64,000 nucleotides of DNA from Alistipes sp. UBA934 (GTDB lineage: Bacteria; Bacteroidota; Bacteroidia; Bacteroidales; Rikenellaceae), in NCBI GenBank assembly GCA_002293535.1, contig DBDK01000010.1:65067-129066 (forward strand). Reading direction: 5' to 3'. Shown here piece by piece: positions 58,622 to 64,000 of this stretch. Each line of letters opens with the position of its first letter. Position 1 is the stretch's first letter. Made by a program: the position numbers and the translations under genes. The notes beneath the pieces were generated by a model, which was given only the letters and a program-made list of their open reading frames with translations, had not been told where the DNA came from and made no database searches.

Positions 58622-58629
58622 CAAAGATA
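58622..58629 (-). promoter_or_regulatory. -7 promoter element TATCTTTG of ruvA
   Basis: TATCTTTG on the minus strand ends 4 bases before the ruvA ATG. Confidence 0.65.
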
Positions 58630-58640
58630 AAAAAAAGTTA

Positions 58641-58648
58641 TAATTTTG
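58641..58648 (+). promoter_or_regulatory. -7 promoter element TAATTTTG of the Skp-like gene
   Basis: TAATTTTG lies 22 bases before the ATG at 58671, divergent from ruvA. Confidence 0.55.
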
Positions 58649-58670
58649 CGCACTCAAACAATTGACGGAT

Positions 58671-59258
58671 ATGAAAAAAGGGCTTATTTTGGTGGTTGCA
58701 GTGCTGGCGATGGCTGCTTGTAAAAACGCAGGAAATGGCGTTGAGAGTGTTTCGGGTGGAGGGTCTACTCGCGAAATCGGTGCTGCCGACATCGCTTACA
58801 TCCGGATGGATTCGCTTATCAACAACTACAACCGCTATATAGATCTGGGAGGAGAGTTCGAAGCAAAGGCAACTAAGGTACAGAGCGACCTGGAAACCCG
58901 TGCACGCCGACTCGAAAACGAGATGATAGATGCTCAGGAGAAGGTGAGCAAAGGCCTGGTTACTCGCTCGCAAGCAGCAACCCTTCAAGAACAGCTCCAG
59001 CGTAAGGGTGCCGACTTTGAAAATTCCCGTCAAACCCAACTTACCCAACTGGCTGAAGAAGAGCAGGTGATGACTAATCAAATCACCTACGCCATAGAGA
59101 CATACATCGCCAAGTTCAATGCCGACTATCGCTACAAGATGATCATTACAACGTCGGGAGGCACGCCCATTCTGCACGCCGATCCCGCGCTGGACATCAC
59201 AGCCGAAATCCTCAAAGGCCTGAACGACGAATACGCAGCAGAACAGAACACCAAATAA
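58671..59258 (+). CDS. OmpH/Skp-like periplasmic chaperone lipoprotein
   Basis: A 195-residue lipoprotein (lipobox MAAC). After a Gly/Ser linker comes IAYIRMDSLINNYNRYIDLGGEFEAK, then a long charged helix pair (about 60-140, with EARxxRLENE-type heptads) and a return segment YIAKFNADYRYKMIITTSGG. This is the OmpH/Skp fold, in which three subunits form a jellyfish-like holder for outer-membrane proteins. Here it is lipid-anchored, unlike soluble E. coli Skp. It precedes rpsP by 13 bases. Confidence 0.87.
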   Translation: MKKGLILVVAVLAMAACKNAGNGVESVSGGGSTREIGAADIAYIRMDSLINNYNRYIDLGGEFEAKATKVQSDLETRARRLENEMIDAQEKVSKGLVTRSQAATLQEQLQRKGADFENSRQTQLTQLAEEEQVMTNQITYAIETYIAKFNADYRYKMIITTSGGTPILHADPALDITAEILKGLNDEYAAEQNTK

Positions 59259-59271
59259 ACCATTAAATTAA

Positions 59272-59928
59272 ATGTCAGTAAAAATCAGATTAGGGCGACA
59301 CGGGAAAAAGGGACACCCCTTCTACCATATTGTCGTTGCAGACAGCAGGGCGCCACGTGATGGTAAGTTTATCGAGAAGATTGGCACGTACAATCCGAAC
59401 ACGAATCCTGCTACAATCGAGTTGAGCTTCGAGAAAGCTTTGGACTGGTTGCAAAAAGGCGCACAACCCACCGACACCTGCCGTGCAATCTTGTCCGAAA
59501 AGGGTGTTATGATGAAAAAGCACTTGTTGGGCGGGGTCGCCAAGGGGGCATTCTCCGAGAGCGACGCCGAAGCAAAGTTCAACAAATGGCTCGAAGAAAA
59601 GTCAGCCAAAGGTGACGCCAAGGTTTCGAAGATCGCCGGTGATGCCCGCGACGTGGCCAAAGCTCGCGCCGCTGCCGAAACCAAGGCCAAGGAAGAAAAA
59701 GCCAAAGCAATAGCCGCCAAGAAAGCCGAAGCCGCTGCTGCGGAAGCTCCCGAAGAAGAGTCTCCTGCCGAGGAAACACCTGCTGACGAAGCAGTTGCAG
59801 AGGCTGAAAACGCCGAAGCTGTCGAGGCGACAGAGGCTGCTGCCGAGAACGCCGACGCTCTGGACGCCATCGCTCAGATCGAGCAGGCTACGGACGCCGT
59901 GGCTTGCGAGCCTGAAGCCGCAGAATAA
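59272..59928 (+). CDS. rpsP: 30S ribosomal protein bS16 with long Ala/Glu-rich tail
   Basis: The bS16 core is residues 1-80: SVKIRLGRHGKKGHPFYHIVVADSRAPRDGKFIEKIGTYNP. An extension with GVMMKKHLLGGVAKGAFSESDAEAKFNKWL follows, common in Bacteroidetes. From about 110 to 218 the chain is almost only Ala, Glu, Lys and Asp, first as a mixed-charge helix and then strongly acidic. E. coli bS16 has 82 residues. The tail would point away from the subunit; function unknown. It starts the rpsP-rimM-mnmA run. Confidence 0.95.
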   Translation: MSVKIRLGRHGKKGHPFYHIVVADSRAPRDGKFIEKIGTYNPNTNPATIELSFEKALDWLQKGAQPTDTCRAILSEKGVMMKKHLLGGVAKGAFSESDAEAKFNKWLEEKSAKGDAKVSKIAGDARDVAKARAAAETKAKEEKAKAIAAKKAEAAAAEAPEEESPAEETPADEAVAEAENAEAVEATEAAAENADALDAIAQIEQATDAVACEPEAAE

Positions 59929-59930
59929 TT

Positions 59931-60473
59931 ATGGTCGCCGCGGGAAAGGTCGGCGGGCTCTTCGGAACGAAGGGTCGGAGTGAGGGGGGAGATGCTGGAG
60001 GGGGAGTTTCGCTCACCTTATATGACAACTTTCCGCGCGATTTCAACATTGAAGAGGAACCCGTGTACGTGAAGATAGATTCACTCACGGTTCCTCTTTT
60101 TTTTGACTCCCTGCATCGGCGAGGCGTGAGAGGGGCGACGGCGGTGTTTGCCGATATCGACACTGAGGCGCGCGCCGAGGAGCTCGTTGGTCTGGAATTT
60201 TTTCTGCGTGATGACAATATCGGTGGCAACGACCGTAGCGATTTAGGCTACGCAGAACAGGACTTTACTGATTGGGAGGCATACTTTGGTAACGGTTTGC
60301 AGGGGCGCATCGTGGATTTTATCGACAGTGAAATGAATCCGCTATTCGAGGTCGAGATTGCCGGAGCGCGCGAATTTATCCCTGCGCAGGAGGATCTTAT
60401 CGAACGTGTCGATGAAAAAAATCACAAAATTTTCTTTTCTTTGCCCGAAGGATTATTGGGCTTAAACGCGTGA
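59931..60473 (+). CDS. rimM: 16S rRNA processing protein RimM
   Basis: RimM binds uS19 and helps mature the 30S head. The 180-residue protein starts VAAGKVGGLFGTKGRSEGGD, the RimM opening with some divergence. A beta-barrel core follows with EEPVYVKIDSLTVPLFFDSLHRRG, GATAVFADIDTEARAEELVG, and a PRC-barrel end with NPLFEVEIAGAREFIPAQEDLIERVD. Position directly after rpsP supports the call. Its stop overlaps mnmA by 4 bases (GTGA). Confidence 0.88.
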   Translation: MVAAGKVGGLFGTKGRSEGGDAGGGVSLTLYDNFPRDFNIEEEPVYVKIDSLTVPLFFDSLHRRGVRGATAVFADIDTEARAEELVGLEFFLRDDNIGGNDRSDLGYAEQDFTDWEAYFGNGLQGRIVDFIDSEMNPLFEVEIAGAREFIPAQEDLIERVDEKNHKIFFSLPEGLLGLNA

Positions 60474-61633
60474 AAAAAGTTGTAGTCGGTTTGTCGGGCG
60501 GGGTAGACTCGTCGGTGGCGGCGTGGCTTCTGCAGCAGCAGGGCTATGAGGTCGTGGGCCTCTTTATGCGTAATTGGCACGATACGACGGGCACACTGTC
60601 AGGCGATTGTCCGTGGGCTGACGATCAGGTTTTCGCTGAGTTGGTGGCCAAAAAATTGGATATTCCTTTTCATTTTGTCGATCTTTCGGAGCAGTATCGC
60701 GAGCGGGTGGTGGATTATATGTTCGCGCAGTATGAACGAGGCCGTACGCCCAATCCCGACGTACTTTGTAACAGGGAGATAAAGTTCGATGTTTTTCTCA
60801 AGGAGGCTCTTAAACTTGGGGCCGATTTCGTTGCTACGGGTCACTATTGCCGCGTCGAGCAGACTCCGGAAGGGATGTTTCGTCTGCTTGCGGGGGTCGA
60901 TGGCAACAAAGATCAGAGCTATTTCCTTTGCCAACTCTCTCAACAGCAGCTTTCACGCGCAATGTTTCCAATCGGCGGGATGCTCAAGCCCGAAGTGCGG
61001 CGCATTGCCGAGGAGCAGCGACTTGCGACGGCGAAACGCAAAGATTCTCAGGGCATTTGTTTCGTTGGGAAGGTCGATCTGCCTACTTTCTTGCAGCAAA
61101 AACTTGCAGCGAGAAAGGGAGACATTATCGAGGTGCCGGCCCAGAGCGGTGAAGACTTTTTGGCAGTTGGCGGCTTTTCAGGAGGCATTAAGGTCGGCGA
61201 GCATAACGGCGCACACTTTTACACCATCGGGCAACGCAAGGGCTTGGCCATCGGCGGCACTCCGGAACCGTTGTTCGTGATCGGCACCGATGTCGAACGA
61301 AATGTCGTCTATGTCGGTCAGGGTGAAACACATCCGGGGCTTTGGCGCAGCGAACTTTTCATTGACGAAGGGGATCTTCATTGGGTGCGGCCCGATCGCG
61401 AAATTCAACCGGGACAGAGCGAGCGCTTTCTTGTCCGGATTCGTTATCGCCAGCCGTTGCAATGGGCGACACTGGAGCGCGTGGAGGCAGGAGAGGCGAA
61501 TGGCGGCGATGCAAAAATCCGCATTGGTGCGCGAATAATTTTCGACCAGCCTCAGCGCGGAATCACCCCCGGTCAGTTTGCGGCTTGGTATGACGACGAC
61601 GAGCTCATAGGTTCGGGTGTGATTGAAAGTTGA
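60470..61633 (+). CDS. mnmA: tRNA-specific 2-thiouridylase MnmA
   Basis: MnmA thiolates U34 of Lys, Glu and Gln tRNAs. The PP-loop VVGLSGGVDSSVAAWLL is at 4-20. The catalytic cysteine is in PDVLCNREIKF near residue 100 and the second in GICFVG near 196. GHYCRVE and FYTIGQRKGLAIGG are also present, with a beta-barrel C-terminus. The start is GTG, overlapping the rimM stop. The protein has 387 residues. It is followed by a candidate structured RNA. Confidence 0.95.
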   Translation: MKKVVVGLSGGVDSSVAAWLLQQQGYEVVGLFMRNWHDTTGTLSGDCPWADDQVFAELVAKKLDIPFHFVDLSEQYRERVVDYMFAQYERGRTPNPDVLCNREIKFDVFLKEALKLGADFVATGHYCRVEQTPEGMFRLLAGVDGNKDQSYFLCQLSQQQLSRAMFPIGGMLKPEVRRIAEEQRLATAKRKDSQGICFVGKVDLPTFLQQKLAARKGDIIEVPAQSGEDFLAVGGFSGGIKVGEHNGAHFYTIGQRKGLAIGGTPEPLFVIGTDVERNVVYVGQGETHPGLWRSELFIDEGDLHWVRPDREIQPGQSERFLVRIRYRQPLQWATLERVEAGEANGGDAKIRIGARIIFDQPQRGITPGQFAAWYDDDELIGSGVIES

Positions 61634-61643
61634 AAAATTTTCC

Positions 61644-61651
61644 TATCTTTG
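61644..61651 (+). promoter_or_regulatory. -7 promoter element TATCTTTG of the candidate RNA
   Basis: TATCTTTG lies 10 bases after the mnmA stop. A start site 5-6 bases past the box would fall at 61656-61657, exactly where the long RNA stem begins. Confidence 0.65.
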
Positions 61652-61655
61652 TAAC

Positions 61656-61790
61656 ATCCCAAAAACAGTAACACCAAAATTTTACACAAAGTTATCGCGT
61701 TAGAGTTCTGCCTCCGGTAAACGTGGGACTTTGTGCTATGTTGTGTACAACTGTTTTTGGGAAAAAGCTTTGTAGCCGGAGGTTTTTTTT
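61656..61790 (+). ncRNA. candidate 6S-type (6S-Flavo-like) structured RNA with 3' T tract
   Basis: A nested hairpin is visible. P1 has 13 perfect pairs (61657-61669 with 61750-61762) and encloses an internal loop of 15 and 14 bases. P2 has 8 perfect pairs (61685-61692 with 61728-61735) and P3 has 6 (61696-61701 with 61720-61725). The apical loop carries CCTCCGG (61711-61717), which is complementary to CCGGAGG (61776-61782), followed by eight T. A closing stem, wide central bubble and upper stem is the plan of 6S RNA, which mimics an open promoter; Bacteroidetes have a short version called 6S-Flavo. It could also be a regulatory leader of the next gene. Confidence 0.5.
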
Positions 61791-62649
61791 AAGCCTCCTG
61801 TTTTTTGTGTTCTTGTCTTTCGGCGCTTTGGCGCAAGAGGCGAGCATCGTTTTTTGGAACGTCGAAAATCTCTATGATACAGTGCCCAGCCCGTTCTATG
61901 ACGACAGGGAGTTCACGAGCACGGAGCGATACAATACGAAAATCACGAATCTCGCGCGGGTGCTGGACGAGTTGGCGGCGGATGTTGTGGGCTTGGCGGA
62001 GGTGGAAAACGAAGAAGTGGTACGCGGCCTCGTGGAAAAACTGGGTACGGATTACAACTATATTCATCGCACATCGAACGACAGCCGTGGGATCGACCAG
62101 GTGCTGCTCTATAAAGGCGACAAGTTTTTTCCGGAGCATATACAACTCATTCAATCAGGTACGAGGCGCGAATTCCTACACGTGGAAGGGGAACTGATGG
62201 AGGAGCGTGTCCACTTCATAGTGTGTCACCTGTCATCGAATTTGAATTCTCCGAAATATCGCGAAAACAACCTGCGGGCGCTCAGGAAAACGCTCGAAGG
62301 ACTGCTGAGCGAAGACCCTGCGGCGAGGATCGTCGTGATGGGGGATATGAATGCTACGCCCAACGATAAGCTGGTGCGCAAAACATTGGGTAGTGTCGAA
62401 AGCCCTTACGATTTTGTACACACGCCACATTGGGCCGATTACGATGCAGGGCGAGGCTCGTACAACTTTCGCGGCAGGTGGTATCTGTATGACTGGATGC
62501 TTGTGAGTCCGGCCATCGCAAGAACCGGACAATTGAGGGCAGGCGTTTATGCCAAGGAATACCTGACGGAACCAGCACCTCAAGGAGGCAGGCGACCCAT
62601 TCGTAACTTCAGCGACCATTTTCCTGTTTACATCGTTATTTCAAAATAG
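61738..62649 (+). CDS. exported endonuclease/exonuclease/phosphatase-family protein
   Basis: The EEP fold is shown by IVFWNVENLYDTV (metal/active-site Asn), AEVENEEV with the catalytic Glu, and HRTSNDSRGIDQVLLYK. VHFIVCHLSSNL, VVMGDMNATPND with Asp/Asn, and the final NFSDHFPVYI with the Asp-His pair complete the pattern. A signal peptide is cut after FGALAQ. Substrate may be nucleic acid, a phosphoester or a sphingomyelin-like lipid; it cannot be told. The start is uncertain: ATG 61738 gives 303 residues, and a GTG at 61723 is in frame. Both lie inside the candidate RNA. The PIG-L gene follows 9 bases later. Confidence 0.85.
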   Translation: MLCTTVFGKKLCSRRFFLSLLFFVFLSFGALAQEASIVFWNVENLYDTVPSPFYDDREFTSTERYNTKITNLARVLDELAADVVGLAEVENEEVVRGLVEKLGTDYNYIHRTSNDSRGIDQVLLYKGDKFFPEHIQLIQSGTRREFLHVEGELMEERVHFIVCHLSSNLNSPKYRENNLRALRKTLEGLLSEDPAARIVVMGDMNATPNDKLVRKTLGSVESPYDFVHTPHWADYDAGRGSYNFRGRWYLYDWMLVSPAIARTGQLRAGVYAKEYLTEPAPQGGRRPIRNFSDHFPVYIVISK

Positions 62650-62658
62650 AAAAAAGCT

Positions 62659-63498
62659 ATGAAACTCAAGATCGCTGCCATCGTACTGGCGTCTCTGTTT
62701 TTTTCCGTGCCCTCCGCATTTGCCGACGAACCTGTGCGTATGATAGTTTTCGGTGCCCATCCCGACGATTGTGACATCAATGCCGGCGGGATCGCCGCCC
62801 TCTATTCCAAGATGGGTCACAAGGTGAAATTCGTGTCGCTTACTAACGGCAACAAGGGCCACCACGAGATGACTCCTGACGAGTTGGCCGCCCGTCGTAA
62901 GACCGAGATGCGGGAGTCCGGTCGAATTCTCGGCATCGAATATACCAATCTGGATAACAACGACGGCGAGTTGATGCCAACGCTCGAAAACCGCGAAGAA
63001 GTGATCGGCCTGATCCGCGACTGGGAGGCCGATATTGTGATAACGCACCGTCCGAACGACTATCATCCCGACCATCGTTACTGTTCGCAGATCGTGCAGG
63101 ATGCCGCCTATATGATCTCGGTGCCACTGATGGTCCCGGACAAAAAGGTTCTGCTCAAGCCGGTGGTCTTCCTCTATATGCCCGACCGTTTTCAGAAACC
63201 CAATCCCTTCTCGCCCGACATTGTGGTGGAGATAACCGATGTGATGGATCAAAAGATCGATGCGATCTGTGCTCACTCCTCGCAGGTGTTCGAATGGCTG
63301 CCGTGGAACAACGGCTATGCCGAATTTATGCCGGCAGACAGGGAAGGTAAGCGGAGGTTCATAGGTGAGTTGTATCTTTCGCGCAATCAACCCGACCGCA
63401 CGGATGGACGCTATTTCGAGGCGTTCGAAGTATGCGAATATGGCAGTGCGCCCTCGCCGGAGCAGATCAAAAAACTGTTTCCGATGTTGCCCCGCTGA
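62659..63498 (+). CDS. exported PIG-L family N-acetylglucosaminyl deacetylase
   Basis: A 279-residue zinc-dependent deacetylase-fold protein (LmbE-like) with a signal peptide cut after FADE or before. The metal motif GAHPDDCDINAGG lies at about 32-44 and HRPNDYHPDHR near 131-141, with ESGRILGIEYTNLDNNDGEL between. Family members remove N-acetyl groups from GlcNAc-linked substrates. The exported form in Bacteroidetes may act on host or dietary amino-sugar glycans, but no such enzyme cluster is here. Co-transcribed with the EEP gene. Confidence 0.88.
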   Translation: MKLKIAAIVLASLFFSVPSAFADEPVRMIVFGAHPDDCDINAGGIAALYSKMGHKVKFVSLTNGNKGHHEMTPDELAARRKTEMRESGRILGIEYTNLDNNDGELMPTLENREEVIGLIRDWEADIVITHRPNDYHPDHRYCSQIVQDAAYMISVPLMVPDKKVLLKPVVFLYMPDRFQKPNPFSPDIVVEITDVMDQKIDAICAHSSQVFEWLPWNNGYAEFMPADREGKRRFIGELYLSRNQPDRTDGRYFEAFEVCEYGSAPSPEQIKKLFPMLPR

Positions 63499-63509
63499 AA
63501 AATTTTGCT

Positions 63510-63517
63510 TAATTTTG
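63510..63517 (+). promoter_or_regulatory. -7 promoter element TAATTTTG of ppdK
   Basis: TAATTTTG, with TTG at 63487-63489 exactly 20 bases upstream, precedes a 37-base leader to the ATG at 63555. Confidence 0.55.
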
Positions 63518-63554
63518 CAGCCGTAAAATCGAAAATCCAAACAAATAAGATATT

Positions 63555-64000
63555 ATGCCAAACACTAAAAGAGTTTACACCTTCGGAAACAAACTGGCCG
63601 AGGGGAACGGTAAAATGAAAGAATTGCTGGGGGGCAAGGGTGCCAACCTGGCCGAGATGAATCTGATCGGCATTCCGGTACCTCCGGGCTTTACGATCAC
63701 CACTGAGGTGTGTGCCGAATACTATAAGGAGGGACGCGACAAAGTTGTTCAGCTGCTCAAACCCGAAGTCGAAAAGGCGATGAAAGGTATCGAGGAGCTG
63801 ACGGGCCGCAAGTTCGGTGACAAAACGATGCCGCTATTGGTGTCGGTTCGTTCGGGTGCGAGGGCTTCTATGCCGGGTATGATGGACACAATCCTGAACC
63901 TTGGTATGAACGACCAGGCCGTCGAAGCAGTTGCGAAACTTTCGGGCAATGCACGTTTTGCGTGGGACTCTTACCGTCGTTTCGTGCAGATGTACGGCGA
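63555..64000 (+). CDS. ppdK: pyruvate, phosphate dikinase, N-terminal part
   Basis: PPDK interconverts pyruvate and phosphoenolpyruvate with ATP and phosphate, a glycolytic or anaplerotic step in anaerobes. The visible 148 residues are its nucleotide-binding start: YTFGNKLAEGNGKMKELLGGKGANLAEM, IPVPPGFTITTEVC, PLLVSVRSGARASMPGMMDTILNLGMND and FAWDSYRRFVQMYG, all characteristic of PPDK and not of PEP synthase. The reading frame runs off the right edge; the full enzyme is about 900 residues. Confidence 0.95.
   Translation, partial: MPNTKRVYTFGNKLAEGNGKMKELLGGKGANLAEMNLIGIPVPPGFTITTEVCAEYYKEGRDKVVQLLKPEVEKAMKGIEELTGRKFGDKTMPLLVSVRSGARASMPGMMDTILNLGMNDQAVEAVAKLSGNARFAWDSYRRFVQMYG

Noticed and set aside
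61685..61762. Reading the same repeats as an integron attC site or a MITE
   Set aside because: No RYYYAAC/GTTRRRY core pair, no target-site duplication, no integrase or transposase nearby, and a promoter aligned with the stem favours an RNA.
61656..61790. Reading the hairpin as a 4.5S SRP RNA
   Set aside because: The apical region lacks the GGAA-type tetraloop and the AGCAG internal-loop sequence that SRP RNAs keep. The wide central bubble fits a 6S-type RNA better.
1..64000. CRISPR arrays, insertion sequences, prophage genes, integrases
   Set aside because: No spaced direct repeats, no terminal inverted repeats with transposase motifs and no phage genes were found. The only tRNA (42780) has no integrase or attachment repeat beside it.

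Overview
The window is a chromosomal segment of an anaerobic member of the Bacteroidales. The evidence is a SusC/SusD pair, many Bacteroidetes-type lipoproteins, DUF4270, DUF3098 and FISUMP proteins, a PorX-type response regulator, the HU / mini ribosomal protein / RNase G neighbourhood, a 2-oxoacid:ferredoxin oxidoreductase and pyruvate phosphate dikinase, and promoters of the form TAnnTTTG with almost no Shine-Dalgarno sequences. Family level cannot be fixed; a Rikenellaceae-like gut organism is a guess. I see no insertion sequence, prophage, CRISPR array or rRNA operon. The DNA is gene-dense with very short intergenic gaps, so most genes sit in translationally coupled operons (ATGA, GTGA, TTGA and TAATG overlaps).

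Layout. 1-12.3 kb, nearly all minus: a GH3-like fragment and trkA; a half-size starch-synthase-like protein, DUF4270 lipoprotein and topA; then the run YfhO, ftsX, DUF3098, uppP, truB, queA (envelope growth and tRNA modification). 12.3-19 kb: polyprenyl synthetase (+), DedA-aroE-DUF1080 (-), korAB (+). 19-21 kb: tsaE and porX (-). 21.1-33.8 kb, all plus: HU, a 30-residue ribosomal protein, RNase G, mfd, coaX, then an envelope set (outer-membrane barrel, TPR protein, LptC-like lipoprotein, CNNM/CBS protein, PpiD-like chaperone). 33.8-39.3 kb: flippase and aroQ (-), thiL-ruvX-def (+), a META lipoprotein and a secreted C1 peptidase (-). 39.3-42.8 kb: a four-gene operon with a steroid 5-alpha-reductase homologue, a flavin oxidoreductase, a short-chain dehydrogenase and a membrane-anchored metallo-beta-lactamase-fold protein. 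42.8-46.8 kb: tRNA-Pro, asnA, ruvB, a FISUMP lipoprotein, purM. 46.8-57 kb, minus: a susCD locus with a third lipoprotein, two FKBP lipoproteins, and a PiT-PhoU phosphate transporter. 57-64 kb: orphan sugar-binding-type lipoprotein, ruvA (-), Skp-like lipoprotein, rpsP-rimM-mnmA, a candidate 6S-type RNA, an endonuclease/exonuclease/phosphatase protein, a PIG-L deacetylase and the start of ppdK.

The most interesting locus is the 39.3-42.8 kb operon. Its first three genes have the same enzyme types as gene sets linked to A-ring reduction and 3-hydroxy epimerisation of bile acids and steroids in gut Bacteroidales. The fourth, a membrane-anchored hydrolase-like protein with an altered metal motif, extends that set. 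The second is a nested hairpin RNA at 61.65-61.79 kb that begins where its promoter would start transcription and resembles the 6S-Flavo class. A third, window-wide signal is that many promoters place the predicted transcription start within a few bases of the start codon, which implies widespread leaderless mRNAs.
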